The notes: generated by a model not told the origin, from the sequence alone. A stretch of DNA of 64,000 bases from an uncultured Tenacibaculum sp. (GCF_947498805.1 NZ_CANMLT010000005.1:248001-312000); one strand, 5' to 3'. Shown: positions 38,553 through 46,882, numbered from the stretch's first letter. Numbers and translations are program-made.

Positions 38553-39092
38553 ATGACTACACAACAGGTTTGGACAAAATATGCAGATGATATCAGATAC
38601 TTTATATTAAGTAAAGTGAAGGATAAAGATATTACCGAAGATGTATTACAAGATACCTTTATAAAAGTACACACTAAGCTCCATACCCTTAAAGATATTA
38701 CCAAACTAAAACCTTGGATTTTTACCATTGCTAGAAATTCTATCATGGATTATTTCAAAAGCACCAATCAAACTTTTGAATTGGCAAATTTCGAAACGGA
38801 GACAAAGATAGAAGCACATAAGCACACCGAACAAGATTGTTTACGAGGTATTTTAGAAAGTCTACCTAAAAAATATAGAGACCCTTTATTCCTTTCAGAC
38901 ATTAAAGGGTTAAAGCAACAAGAGGTTGCGAATCAACTCAATCAAAGTTTACCAACTACAAAATCTCAAATACAACGCGCCCGTAAATTGATTGCAAAGG
39001 GCTTTATGGATTGTTGCGGATTTGTATTAAACGAAGATGGTAAATTAGTAGGTGAAGTTCAAGACAAAGAAGATTGCAAAGTTTGTAATTAA
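38553..39092 (+). CDS. sigZ: RNA polymerase sigma factor SigZ
   Basis: A 179-residue ECF sigma factor. Region 2 is seen in TEDVLQDTFIKVHTKLHTL and KPWIFTIARNSIMDYF; region 4 in LPKKYRDPLFLSDIKGLKQQEVANQL. The C-terminus has the SigZ feature MDCCGFVLNEDGKLVGE followed by DCKVC, four cysteines able to bind a metal or respond to redox state, so no separate anti-sigma gene is needed. Together with the Cys-rich protein and DUF3703 this suggests metal or thiol stress. Target promoters are not visible. Confidence 0.88.
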   Translation: MTTQQVWTKYADDIRYFILSKVKDKDITEDVLQDTFIKVHTKLHTLKDITKLKPWIFTIARNSIMDYFKSTNQTFELANFETETKIEAHKHTEQDCLRGILESLPKKYRDPLFLSDIKGLKQQEVANQLNQSLPTTKSQIQRARKLIAKGFMDCCGFVLNEDGKLVGEVQDKEDCKVCN

Positions 39093-39132
39093 AACTTTTT
39101 TCAAGTATGTTTGGGAAACAATTAACCAAACT

Positions 39133-39585
39133 ATGGAAAACACCCCCACTCGCTTTGATATTTTGCAAGCAGAAATAGCAAAAATGATTGAACTTACTTC
39201 TTACCGAACTAAGAACAACAAAAAAAAATCATTTAGAATATATATTAGTATTGCCATCTCTTCAGCCTTAATCACTTTTTTGGTAGCTGTAGGAGATGAT
39301 TTCCCTAACTTTAAAACTACTATAAAAATCCTAACACTTTTTTTTAGTGCCATGAGTACCATCTTTGCGGCTTGGGATGGATTTTATAGTTATAAAGAAC
39401 TATGGGTTATTTATGGAGATACCCGAGATCGATTAAAAGAGCTAGAATTAAAAACAAAACTTGCTACCAAAGAAGAAAAAAACGATCCAGAATATATTTC
39501 TAAAATTCATACAGAATTTCAATCGATTGTTAACAAAGGCAAATACAAATGGAAAGAACTTCGTTTGGACGATAATGGAAATTAA
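39133..39585 (+). CDS. SLATT/DUF4231-like two-helix membrane protein
   Basis: A 150-residue protein. I chose ATG 39133 (MENTPTRFDI); the upstream extension overlaps sigZ. A short N-terminal helix is followed by two membrane helices at about 34-54 and 63-82, then an aromatic WDGFYSYKELWVIYGDTRDRL segment and a long charged helix. Paired helices with the W..Y..K..W..Y run after the second helix are the pattern of SLATT domains (DUF4231), proposed by comparative genomics as pore-forming effectors of bacterial immune and conflict systems. It stands directly before the DUF2188 and TIR-like genes. Assignment is by pattern and moderate. Confidence 0.65.
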   Translation: MENTPTRFDILQAEIAKMIELTSYRTKNNKKKSFRIYISIAISSALITFLVAVGDDFPNFKTTIKILTLFFSAMSTIFAAWDGFYSYKELWVIYGDTRDRLKELELKTKLATKEEKNDPEYISKIHTEFQSIVNKGKYKWKELRLDDNGN

Positions 39586-39599
39586 ATTTGGAATAAAAA

Positions 39600-39630
39600 T
39601 TGCAGTTAACTCGTTGATTTTGTATCTTTG
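39600..39630 (+). promoter_or_regulatory. promoter of the DUF2188/TIR-like pair
   Basis: TTG at 39600-39602, 20 bases, then TATCTTTG at 39623-39630, an exact TAnnTTTG box. The DUF2188 ATG begins 6 bases after the box, so the mRNA would be essentially leaderless. Confidence 0.65.
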
Positions 39631-39635
39631 ATATT

Positions 39636-39902
39636 ATGGTTACTGAAAAAGCAAATAACAGAAAAGAAGACTTAAGTACTAAGTTTAGGAAAGCTGGTTC
39701 TACTGGAGAAAAACTACATGTAATGCCTCGTAGAGGACAATGGGTAGTTTTTAAAGAAAGAACCGAAAAAGTTATTTCGCAACACTCTACAAGAAGAAGT
39801 GCCATATTAAAAGGAAAGAAAATTATTCAATTACAACATGCAGAAGCATTAGTAATACACAAAATTGACGGGTCTGTAGATAAGGTTCAATTTGCTGGAT
39901 AA
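39636..39902 (+). CDS. DUF2188-like small protein
   Basis: An 88-residue basic protein. The central HVMPRRGQWVVFKERTEKVISQHSTRRSAILKGKKI and the end EALVIHKIDGSVDKVQF fit the DUF2188 fold, in which a beta hairpin (x-V-x-P-x-x-x-x-W-x-V) is followed by a helix and a last strand. The role of the family is not established. The TIR-like gene starts 6 bases downstream, and the promoter at 39600-39630 serves both. Confidence 0.7.
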   Translation: MVTEKANNRKEDLSTKFRKAGSTGEKLHVMPRRGQWVVFKERTEKVISQHSTRRSAILKGKKIIQLQHAEALVIHKIDGSVDKVQFAG

Positions 39903-39908
39903 TATTTT

Positions 39909-40529
39909 ATGGCTTTCGAAAACAACCTCTTCATTAATTGTCCTTTCGATAACGAATACAAACCAATACTTAAAGCAGTAGTATTTAGTGCAGTATATTT
40001 AGGCTTAAACCCTTTATTATCTGAAACTGTAAATTCTGCAGAGTCACGCGTTTCAGGAATTCAAAGCTTGATTCAACAAGCACAATACAGTATTCACGAT
40101 TTATCTCGAATGGAATCTACTCAAAAAAATCAATTAGCGCGATTTAACATGCCCTTCGAATTAGGAATGGATATAGGCTGTAAGGTCTTTGGAGAAGAAA
40201 AAATGCGCTATAAATACTTATTAATTCTAGATAAAGAACGCTATCGTTATCAAAGAGCTATCTCAGATTTATCGGGGAATGATATTGAAATTCATAGAAA
40301 CTCACCGGAAGCTGCTATTCGAAAACTTAGAAATTGGCTTCGTAAAATTAAAAACGAACAAATAGATAGTGCGAATAAAATTTGGCGTCTGTACAATGAA
40401 TTCAATGGTGACTTCTATCAAATTGCTCATGAAAATGAACTTAATAAAGAAGATATTGAGGAGATGCCATGGGATGAATACTGCTATTATATAAACCAAT
40501 GGATTATTGGTCGAAGAAACCTTAATTAA
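39909..40529 (+). CDS. TIR/deoxyribosyltransferase-like protein
   Basis: A 206-residue soluble protein. The first strand LFINCPFD and helix DNEYKPILKAVVFSAVY, the second strand GLNPLLSE, the helix SGIQSLIQQAQYSIHDLSRM and the segment ARFNMPFELGMDIG resemble the TIR / nucleoside 2-deoxyribosyltransferase fold. Glu84 in FELG is at the place of the catalytic Glu of such enzymes. The FINCPFD plus IHDLSR plus RFNMPxELG combination is a widespread but little-studied family. A base-exchange or NAD-cleaving activity would fit the NAD genes that follow, but this is inference. The C-terminal 60 residues are acidic and helical. Confidence 0.6.
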   Translation: MAFENNLFINCPFDNEYKPILKAVVFSAVYLGLNPLLSETVNSAESRVSGIQSLIQQAQYSIHDLSRMESTQKNQLARFNMPFELGMDIGCKVFGEEKMRYKYLLILDKERYRYQRAISDLSGNDIEIHRNSPEAAIRKLRNWLRKIKNEQIDSANKIWRLYNEFNGDFYQIAHENELNKEDIEEMPWDEYCYYINQWIIGRRNLN

Positions 40530-40554
40530 TTTATTCGAAAAAAGTAAACTTTAG

Positions 40555-40562
40555 TATTTTTG
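40555..40562 (+). promoter_or_regulatory. -7 box of nrtR
   Basis: TATTTTTG fits TAnnTTTG and ends 17 bases before the ATG at 40580. Its last three bases overlap the left arm of the operator at 40560-40578. Confidence 0.6.
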
Positions 40563-40578
40563 TGTAAACTCAACACTA
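40560..40578. promoter_or_regulatory. NrtR operator at nrtR
   Basis: TTGTGT-N7-ACACTA, an inverted repeat with one mismatch and the same N7 spacing as the sites before prs and nadV. It lies between the -7 box and the nrtR ATG, so binding would give autoregulation. Confidence 0.6.
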
Positions 40579-40579
40579 A

Positions 40580-41269
40580 ATGAAGATACCACAAAATATA
40601 AAAGTTGCTGTAGATGCTGTTGTTTTTGGTTATGAACAAAAAGAACTCTCTGTATTATTAATTAAAAGAGGGGTTGAACCTTATAAAGGAACTTGGGCAT
40701 TGCCTGGTGGATTAGTTTTAGAAAATGAATCACTAGAAGATGCGGTACAAAGAGAATTACAGGAAGAAACAGGAGTTACGATAGATTATTTAGAGCAGCT
40801 ATACACTTTTGGAACTCCTGGGAGAGACCCAAGAAATCGTGTAGTCTCGGTTACTTATTTTGGATTGGTAAGTCCAAATCATTTTAAAATTAGTGCAGAT
40901 ACCGATGCCGATGATGTACAATGGTTTTCTATTGACCAACTTCCTGAATTAGCTTTTGATCATGATCTAATTTTAAATACTGCTTTAGAAAGGCTTAAGA
41001 GTAAAATCAACTACCAACCTATCGGTTTTGAACTGCTAAAAAAAGAATTTCCTTTTTCAGATTTAGAAAACTTATACCAAACGATTCTTAATAGAAAAAT
41101 AGACCGAAGAAACTTTAGAAAAAAAATTCTAAGTTTTGGAATACTTACAGAAACAAATAAGATTCACCAACCTTCTAGTGGAAGACCTGCAAAACTTTTT
41201 AAGTTCAACGCTAAGAAATACAAAGAGCTTGAAAAAGAAGGATTTCACTTCGAAATAAAGTTTGCGTAA
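40580..41269 (+). CDS. nrtR: Nudix-related transcriptional regulator NrtR
   Basis: A 229-residue protein. An N-terminal Nudix domain (residues 1-140; GTWALPGGLVLENESLEDAV, RELQEETG) is followed by a winged-helix domain (about 150-229; DLENLYQTILNRKIDRRNFR, then SGRPAKLFKFNAKKYKELE). This is the NrtR architecture: a repressor of NAD salvage genes that is released by ADP-ribose. The Nudix box G-x5-E-x7-RE-x2-EE-x-G is intact, which is not always so in NrtR, so hydrolytic activity is possible. It precedes the NAD/ADP-ribose operon, whose promoters carry matching inverted repeats. Confidence 0.88.
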   Translation: MKIPQNIKVAVDAVVFGYEQKELSVLLIKRGVEPYKGTWALPGGLVLENESLEDAVQRELQEETGVTIDYLEQLYTFGTPGRDPRNRVVSVTYFGLVSPNHFKISADTDADDVQWFSIDQLPELAFDHDLILNTALERLKSKINYQPIGFELLKKEFPFSDLENLYQTILNRKIDRRNFRKKILSFGILTETNKIHQPSSGRPAKLFKFNAKKYKELEKEGFHFEIKFA

Positions 41270-41286
41270 AAAAAACACAAAACTCT

Positions 41287-41316
41287 TTTGCTATCTATAA
41301 AACTTTTTTATTTTTG
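41287..41316 (+). promoter_or_regulatory. promoter of the prs-led NAD/ADP-ribose operon
   Basis: TTTG at 41287-41290, 18 bases, then TATTTTTG at 41309-41316. The last three bases belong to the operator at 41314-41332. Confidence 0.75.
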
Positions 41317-41332
41317 CGTTAAAATTACGCAA
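41314..41332. promoter_or_regulatory. NrtR operator at prs
   Basis: A perfect inverted repeat, TTGCGT-TAAAATT-ACGCAA, immediately before the ATG at 41334. It covers the predicted transcription start. Confidence 0.75.
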
Positions 41333-41333
41333 T

Positions 41334-42176
41334 ATGATTTTAAATTTAGATACAGAGTTTACTCCATACGGAACAGAGAATACGATAACCTATAAAGCTT
41401 TTACTTTTTCGGGAGGAGAACCGCATATTAAAATCATATCTGCATTAGAAAATATTGAAGAAGTAATCATTACTCATCGTATTCAATCATTTAATGATGT
41501 AGGAATACTATTGTTAGCAACCGATGCTTTAAGAAATATGGGAGTTCGAAAATTACATTTAGTACTTCCCTATTTTCCAGCTGCTCGCCAAGATAGATTA
41601 ATGGTCACTGGAGAAGCTTTATCGGTAAAAGTATATGCTAATCTTATTAACAGTCAAAATTATGAGTCAGTTAGCATTTTTGATCCACATTCAGAAGTTA
41701 CTCCTGCATTATTGAACAATTGTAAGGTAATTGATAATTACAAGTTCATTGAACATGTAACCCAACAGCTTTCTAAAGACCTTATATTAATCTCTCCTGA
41801 CGGAGGTGCTTTAAAGAAAATATATAAAGTAGCTGCTCATTTGCAAGAATATCAAGTCGTAGAAGGCTCAAAAAGTAGAGATGTAAAAACGGGTGCGCTT
41901 ACAGGGTTTAAAGTATATACAGATGATTTACAAGGCAAAGATTGCTTAATTGTAGATGATATATGTGATGGTGGAGGTACTTTTTTAGGACTCGCAATAG
42001 AATTAAAAGCAAAAAATGCAGGCAATTTATACCTAGCCGTGAGTCATGGTATTTTTAGTCGAGGATTTGAAGAGCTGGAAAAAGTTTTTACAAAAATATT
42101 TACAACAGATAGTTTTAAAACTATTGAACATAAAAGTTGCGTACAAATAAAATTGAAAGAAATATTAAAAGAATGA
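41334..42176 (+). CDS. prs: ribose-phosphate pyrophosphokinase (PRPP synthetase)
   Basis: A 280-residue enzyme making PRPP from ribose 5-phosphate and ATP. The motifs YFPAARQDRLMVTGE (ATP-binding flexible loop), SIFDPHSE, SPDGGALKK and the PRPP loop CLIVDDICDGGGTF are intact. It is about 30 residues shorter than housekeeping PrsA, as expected for the form linked to NAMPT. PRPP is the cosubstrate of the nicotinamide phosphoribosyltransferase at the other end of the cluster. Its stop overlaps the next start as ATGA. Confidence 0.9.
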   Translation: MILNLDTEFTPYGTENTITYKAFTFSGGEPHIKIISALENIEEVIITHRIQSFNDVGILLLATDALRNMGVRKLHLVLPYFPAARQDRLMVTGEALSVKVYANLINSQNYESVSIFDPHSEVTPALLNNCKVIDNYKFIEHVTQQLSKDLILISPDGGALKKIYKVAAHLQEYQVVEGSKSRDVKTGALTGFKVYTDDLQGKDCLIVDDICDGGGTFLGLAIELKAKNAGNLYLAVSHGIFSRGFEELEKVFTKIFTTDSFKTIEHKSCVQIKLKEILKE

Positions 42177-43009
42177 CTATGAACAGAGCACAAAGAAAAA
42201 CACAAGCAGAAGAAACAGTTTCAATTCTTGAAAAAGGCTGGTACTTATCAAAAGACCGTACCGAAGTTGATATAAAAAATGAAATTGAAAAAGCTGTAAA
42301 AAACACAAAGTATTTCAAATCGGAAGAACTAGAGAATTTGACACAAAAAATAAAAACTGACTCAAATTTTAATACAAATATCTCCATTACCAATGAAGAT
42401 TCTATCAGCTGTATTATACGATTGAGTAAAATAGAAGGCAGAAAAATTATGTGTCTAAATTTCGCTTCTGCTAAAAATCCCGGAGGAGGTTTTTTAAATG
42501 GCTCTTTAGCACAAGAAGAAAGTCTAGCATCTTCTTCTGCATTATACGTAACACAGAATAGTGTTTTTGACTTTTATACGAAGCATAGAAATATGAAATC
42601 TGGTATTTATTCAGATGACATGATTTTGAGTCCAGATGTCCCAGTATTTAGAAGCGCTGATGGAAACCTTTTAGAAAATAGTGTTTTATGCAATTTCATC
42701 ACATCTCCAGCAGTAAACCTTGGAGTAGTAAAATCTAGAGAAGCTGATTTAGTCTCACAAGTACCTCAAATTATGAGTAAGAGAATTGAAAAAATGCTTT
42801 CTATTTGTGTTGATAGAAACTATGATACACTTATACTTGGTGCATGGGGATGTGGAGTATTTCAAAACGATCCTAGCACCATTGCTCAACTATTTAATGA
42901 ACAATTAAATACCAAATTTAAAGGAACTTTTAAAGATGTTGTCTTTGCTATTTACTCAAAGAAAACAATTTTTATAGATGCCTTTACCGATACTTTTGAT
43001 AAAAATTAG
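42173..43009 (+). CDS. PARG-like ADP-ribose glycohydrolase (TIGR02452/DUF2263)
   Basis: A 278-residue protein. I chose ATG 42173, overlapping the prs stop by 4 bases. It carries the bacterial-type poly(ADP-ribose) glycohydrolase signature GGG-x7-QEE (NPGGGFLNGSLAQEESL), with ASSSALY after it and a macrodomain-like C-terminal core (LILGAWGCGVFQNDPSTIAQLF). Such enzymes remove ADP-ribose from modified molecules. The substrate in bacteria is mostly unknown. Its place between prs and an ADP-ribosylglycohydrolase fits an ADP-ribose clean-up role. Confidence 0.85.
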   Translation: MTMNRAQRKTQAEETVSILEKGWYLSKDRTEVDIKNEIEKAVKNTKYFKSEELENLTQKIKTDSNFNTNISITNEDSISCIIRLSKIEGRKIMCLNFASAKNPGGGFLNGSLAQEESLASSSALYVTQNSVFDFYTKHRNMKSGIYSDDMILSPDVPVFRSADGNLLENSVLCNFITSPAVNLGVVKSREADLVSQVPQIMSKRIEKMLSICVDRNYDTLILGAWGCGVFQNDPSTIAQLFNEQLNTKFKGTFKDVVFAIYSKKTIFIDAFTDTFDKN

Positions 43010-43039
43010 ATAAGAGATTAATGCTTGAAAGTAATAACT

Positions 43040-44008
43040 ATGAAAAAAAATACAATCACATCCACATTTATTGGACTAGCTGTTGCTGATGCCCTAGGGG
43101 TTCCTGTAGAATTCATGAGCAGAGCAGCATTAAAAAATAATCCAGTAACAGATATGAGAGCCTTTGGAACACATCATCAACCCCAAGGTACTTGGTCTGA
43201 TGATAGTTCCTTAACTTTTTGTTTAGCCGACAGCTTATGTAAGGACTATGATTTAGTGGATATCTCTCAAAAGTTTGTACAATGGATGAGAGGACAAATT
43301 TGGACTCCTCATGGATCTGTTTTTGATATTGGAATACAAACTAGAAGTGCTATCTATCAATTAATAGGTATACTTAACAAAAAAGAATACAAAGACCTAG
43401 AGCTTCTAAAATACTCTGGTGATGAATACACAAATGGTAATGGCTCTTTAATGAGAATAATTCCTTTGCTATTCTATATCAAAGACAAGGATATTATTGA
43501 ACAATTTGATATTATATGGCATGTTTCCTCTTTGACTCATCCACATATTCGATCAGCCATTGCATGTTTGATTTATTTAAAACTTGCAGAATACATATTA
43601 CAAGGTAGTTCTATTGAGGACTCTCATAAAAATATGGTTCAAGATGTTTTAGCATTCTTTGAAGAAAGGAAGATATCAGCATATGAACAAAAACATTTTA
43701 AAAAAGTTTTACAACTAGATTTAAAAAACTTAAAAGAAGAAGAAATTAGTTCAGGAGGTTATGTAATGTATACTTTAGAAGCCTCTTTATGGTGTTTATT
43801 AAATACTTCTAGTTATAGTGAAGCTGTTTTAAAAGCTGTTAATTTAGGTGATGACACAGATACAACAGCTACTGTAGTCGGTGCTATTGCAGGAATGCAT
43901 TATGGATTAGACAATATTCCAAATGATTGGATTGATTGTTTAGCAAGGAAAAATGACATTTTTGAATTAAGCGAGCAATTTGCAAAAAAATATCGTTATG
44001 ATAATTAA
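43040..44008 (+). CDS. ADP-ribosylglycohydrolase (DraG/ARH family)
   Basis: A 322-residue all-helical enzyme. I chose ATG 43040; a TTG 15 bases upstream is less likely. [15 protein letters not shown] at the N-terminus, the metal site [10 protein letters not shown] and the C-terminal [20 protein letters not shown], which binds two magnesium ions, are all intact. It cleaves ADP-ribose from Arg, Ser or other linkages, or hydrolyses O-acetyl-ADP-ribose; specificity cannot be read here. It overlaps the next gene by 11 bases. Confidence 0.92.
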   Translation: MKKNTITSTFIGLAVADALGVPVEFMSRAALKNNPVTDMRAFGTHHQPQGTWSDDSSLTFCLADSLCKDYDLVDISQKFVQWMRGQIWTPHGSVFDIGIQTRSAIYQLIGILNKKEYKDLELLKYSGDEYTNGNGSLMRIIPLLFYIKDKDIIEQFDIIWHVSSLTHPHIRSAIACLIYLKLAEYILQGSSIEDSHKNMVQDVLAFFEERKISAYEQKHFKKVLQLDLKNLKEEEISSGGYVMYTLEASLWCLLNTSSYSEAVLKAVNLGDDTDTTATVVGAIAGMHYGLDNIPNDWIDCLARKNDIFELSEQFAKKYRYDN

Positions 44009-44510
44009 AGTACTACAAGGAGACATCACTAAAATTAAAGCAGACGCTATTGTGAATGCAGCAAACTCAAGTTTATTAGGAGGTAGTGGTGTTGATGGTG
44101 CTATACATAAAGCAGGTGGTTCTGCTATTTTAGAAGAATGCAGACATATTAGAAACAAACAAGGGAAATGTAAAACAGGAGCAGCAGTTATAACAACTGC
44201 TGGTAAACTACCTGCAAAACATGTAATTCATACAGTTGGTCCCGTATACAATGGTGGGAAAAACGCTGAAAAAGAAAAAGAATTATTAGCCAACTGTTAT
44301 CAAAACAGTATGTTACTTGCTAAAGAAAATAATTTAAATTCTATTGCTTTTCCATGCATTAGCACTGGTATTTATCGTTTTCCTAAGCAAGTAGCTGCTG
44401 AAATAGTTATAAAAACTATTAAAAGTTTCCCTGTCGTTCAAGAAGTAAACTTTGTTTGCTTTGATGCGGAAAATTACAATATTTATAAAAAGTTATTAGA
44501 TCATGAATAA
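43998..44510 (+). CDS. macrodomain protein (YmdB/MacroD-like)
   Basis: A 170-residue stand-alone macrodomain. ADP-ribose binding is shown by [22 protein letters not shown] and [31 protein letters not shown] and [12 protein letters not shown] complete the fold. This is the MacroD class, with deacetylase activity on O-acetyl-ADP-ribose and removal of mono-ADP-ribose from Glu/Asp. ATG 43998 lies within the end of the preceding gene, and its 3' end overlaps the second macrodomain gene by 8 bases, so the three are translated together. Confidence 0.93.
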   Translation: MIIKVLQGDITKIKADAIVNAANSSLLGGSGVDGAIHKAGGSAILEECRHIRNKQGKCKTGAAVITTAGKLPAKHVIHTVGPVYNGGKNAEKEKELLANCYQNSMLLAKENNLNSIAFPCISTGIYRFPKQVAAEIVIKTIKSFPVVQEVNFVCFDAENYNIYKKLLDHE

Positions 44511-44976
44511 CATACAATATATAAAAGGAGATGCCACGCAACCCAAAGCAAACGGTAATAAAATTATCGTACATATTTGCAATGATATTGGCGGTTGGGG
44601 AAAAGGGTTTGTTATGGCACTTTCTAAACGATGGAAAGCTCCAGAACAAGAATATCGCAATTGGTATGCTTCTCAAGATGGTTTTGAGTTAGGAGCTATT
44701 CAATTTGTACGAGTTGAAAAAGAGCTATGGATTGCCAATGTAATTGGTCAACATAAAGTTAGGAAAGATGAACAAGGAAATCCTCCTATTCGATATAAAG
44801 CAATTCAAGAAGGATTACAGAAAGTTAGTCAGAAAGCAAAAGAATTAAATGCTTCGGTACATATGCCAAGAATTGGCTGTGGCTTAGCTGGTGGAACTTG
44901 GGATAAAATAGAACCCCTAATTACAAAAGAACTAATAACACATCAAATTCATACCACAGTGTATGATTTTGAATAA
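44503..44976 (+). CDS. macrodomain protein (Poa1/TARG-like)
   Basis: A 157-residue second macrodomain, clearly different from the preceding one. [39 protein letters not shown] and [20 protein letters not shown] mark the Poa1p/TARG1-like class, which lacks the NAAN motif. In yeast Poa1p dephosphorylates ADP-ribose 1''-phosphate, a product chain that begins with Tpt1. The KptA/Tpt1 gene starts 11 bases downstream, so this enzyme is the likely next step after KptA. Confidence 0.9.
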   Translation: MNNIQYIKGDATQPKANGNKIIVHICNDIGGWGKGFVMALSKRWKAPEQEYRNWYASQDGFELGAIQFVRVEKELWIANVIGQHKVRKDEQGNPPIRYKAIQEGLQKVSQKAKELNASVHMPRIGCGLAGGTWDKIEPLITKELITHQIHTTVYDFE

Positions 44977-44987
44977 GAAATACAATT

Positions 44988-45533
44988 ATGAATGAAAAAG
45001 AAACAAAAAGAATCAGTAAGTTTTTAAGCTTACTATTAAGACATCAACCTGATAGAATTGGTTTAACATTAGATAAAAACGGATGGGCTATTGTAGAGGA
45101 ATTAATCTCTAAATCAAAAAAATCGGGAACTAGATTTTCTATGGAAGATTTAGAATTTGTTGTGAAAACCAATGACAAACAACGCTTTGCTTTCAACGAA
45201 GACAAAACTAAAATTAGAGCCAATCAAGGACACTCGCTTAAAAATGTAGAAGTACTTACAGAAATAAAAGAACCTCCTACTTTTTTATATCATGGTACTG
45301 TAGCTAAATTTATATCATCCATAAAAGAAAAAGGCTTACAAAAAATGAATAGACAACATGTTCATTTGAGTGTAGATAAAGAAACCGCTATAAAAGTGGC
45401 GAGTAGAAGAGGAAAACCAGTAATCTTAACAATTCGCACTGGAGAAATGTATAAAAACAAACATCCTTTTTATCAATCTGAAAATGGAGTATGGTTAACT
45501 GATCAAGTACCCACTAAATATATTGAGTTTTAA
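44988..45533 (+). CDS. kptA: RNA 2'-phosphotransferase KptA/Tpt1
   Basis: A 181-residue NAD-dependent enzyme that removes a 2'-phosphate from RNA, releasing nicotinamide and ADP-ribose 1'',2''-cyclic phosphate. The RNA-binding lobe has FLSLLLRHQPDRIGLTLDKN with the catalytic Arg and His; the NAD lobe has FLYHGTVAKFISSIKEKGL and RQHVHLS, with a late Arg in SRRGKPVIL. All core residues seem present. Bacteria lack the tRNA splicing that makes 2'-phosphate junctions in fungi, so its physiological substrate is open. Confidence 0.94.
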   Translation: MNEKETKRISKFLSLLLRHQPDRIGLTLDKNGWAIVEELISKSKKSGTRFSMEDLEFVVKTNDKQRFAFNEDKTKIRANQGHSLKNVEVLTEIKEPPTFLYHGTVAKFISSIKEKGLQKMNRQHVHLSVDKETAIKVASRRGKPVILTIRTGEMYKNKHPFYQSENGVWLTDQVPTKYIEF

Positions 45534-45547
45534 AAATTAACAAAGTC

Positions 45548-46096
45548 ATGAAAAAGATAGATTTACATCCAGAGGTATTTTTAATTGAAGATTTCCTATC
45601 TCAAGAAGAGTGTAACAACTATTTACAGCACTATGAAAATAAGCATTTCGAAGAGGCTAAAATTTCTATTCATGGAGAACAAATCATGAATAAAGGTGTT
45701 AGAAATAATGATCGGTATATTTTCTTTGACAAGAATTTAGCCGAAAATATTTGGCTAAAAATAAAAGAATTTCTACCAGAAGAAGTTGGTTTTTATAAAG
45801 CTTTAGATTTAAACGAAATGTTTAGAGTTTATAAATATTCCAAAGGGCAACGCTTTAAAATGCATATTGATGGAAGTTACAAAAGGAATTTAAATGAAGA
45901 AAGCTTATTCTCTTTTCTTATTTATTTAAATGACGATTTTGACGGAGGAGAAACCGAGTTTAGAAAATTGTTTACAGTTACTCCACAAAAGGGTACTGCA
46001 TTAGTTTTTAGACATCGACTAAAACATGAAGGAAAAGAAATTATATCTGGAGTAAAATATGTTTTACGCACCGATATAATGTATAAAAGAATTTAA
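45548..46096 (+). CDS. 2-oxoglutarate/Fe(II) oxygenase (prolyl hydroxylase-like)
   Basis: A 182-residue dioxygenase. The iron ligands are in FKMHIDGSY (His-x-Asp) and RHRLKHEG (distal His); the oxoglutarate Arg is probably in YVLRTDIMYK. GGETEF and TPQKGTALVF match the P4Hc domain. Substrate unknown; a hydroxylation or demethylation step on nucleic acid or protein is possible. It lies 14 bases after kptA and 3 before the metallophosphatase, inside the NAD/ADP-ribose operon. Confidence 0.85.
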   Translation: MKKIDLHPEVFLIEDFLSQEECNNYLQHYENKHFEEAKISIHGEQIMNKGVRNNDRYIFFDKNLAENIWLKIKEFLPEEVGFYKALDLNEMFRVYKYSKGQRFKMHIDGSYKRNLNEESLFSFLIYLNDDFDGGETEFRKLFTVTPQKGTALVFRHRLKHEGKEIISGVKYVLRTDIMYKRI

Positions 46097-46099
46097 ACT

Positions 46100-46825
46100 A
46101 TGAAAACATTTGTAATTGGAGATATACATGGAGGTCTAAAAGCACTTCCTCAAATTTTAAAAAAGGCCAACGTAACCACTGAAGATACTTTAATCTTTTT
46201 AGGAGATTATGTTGATGGTTGGAGCGAATCTGCTCAAGTAATTGAGTACCTCATCAATCTAAACAAAACACATCACTGTATTTTTATCAAAGGAAATCAT
46301 GATATATGGTGCGAAGACTGGTTGAGAACTGGAAAAGGAGAAGTTGTTTGGGAAATTAATGGAGGTAACGAAACTAAAGATAGCTACATAGATTTTTCAG
46401 AAGAAGAAAAACAAGAGCATTTAGATTTTTTCAAAGAAATGAAACCTTACCATATCGATTCTGAAAATCGTTTATTTATCCATGCCGGATTTACTTCCAT
46501 GCATGGTGTGGAAAAAGAAACTTTCAAATTGAATTATTATTTTGATAGAACTCTTTGGGAAATGGCGCTCACTATGGACAAAAGAATTGAAAAGAATTCA
46601 GAGTTATACCCTAATAGATTAAAACATTATCACGAAATTTATATTGGACATACTCCAACTACACGCTATAACAGTACGCAACCTATAAATGCAATAAATA
46701 TTTGGAATTTAGATACTGGAGCTGCATTTACTGGAGCATTAACCATTATGGATATCGATACCAAAGAGTATTGGCAAAGTGAACCTTTGAAAGATTTATA
46801 TCCTAAAGAAAAAGGAAGAAACTAA
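46100..46825 (+). CDS. metallophosphatase (PPP/ApaH-like)
   Basis: A 241-residue calcineurin-like phosphoesterase. GDIHG (7-11), GDYVDG (35-40), GNHD (near 65) and late His in FIHAGF and IGHTPT give the complete two-metal site. It resembles the protein phosphatase/diadenosine tetraphosphatase group. In this operon it could act on ADP-ribose phosphates or on RNA ends; it is also a candidate to supply the missing cyclic-phosphate step. The last call is inference. Confidence 0.88.
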   Translation: MKTFVIGDIHGGLKALPQILKKANVTTEDTLIFLGDYVDGWSESAQVIEYLINLNKTHHCIFIKGNHDIWCEDWLRTGKGEVVWEINGGNETKDSYIDFSEEEKQEHLDFFKEMKPYHIDSENRLFIHAGFTSMHGVEKETFKLNYYFDRTLWEMALTMDKRIEKNSELYPNRLKHYHEIYIGHTPTTRYNSTQPINAINIWNLDTGAAFTGALTIMDIDTKEYWQSEPLKDLYPKEKGRN

Positions 46826-46826
46826 A

Positions 46827-46862
46827 CGTCATTGCGAGGAAGGGTAAACGAACGACGCAATC
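46827..46862. repeat. REP-like repeat GTCATTGCGAGGAA...CGCAATCT
   Basis: It starts one base after the metallophosphatase stop. It carries CGTCATTGCGAGGAAGGG and, after 14 bases, ACGCAATCT followed by T. It is the same kind as 8598-8665. It accounts for the only wide intergenic gap in the upper part of the operon. Confidence 0.65.
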
Positions 46863-46882
46863 TTTTTTTAAAAAATAACACT

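Noticed and set aside
39052..39132. Upstream start of the SLATT-like gene
   Set aside because: It overlaps sigZ by 41 bases, and MENTPTRFDI is a better start placed before the first helix.
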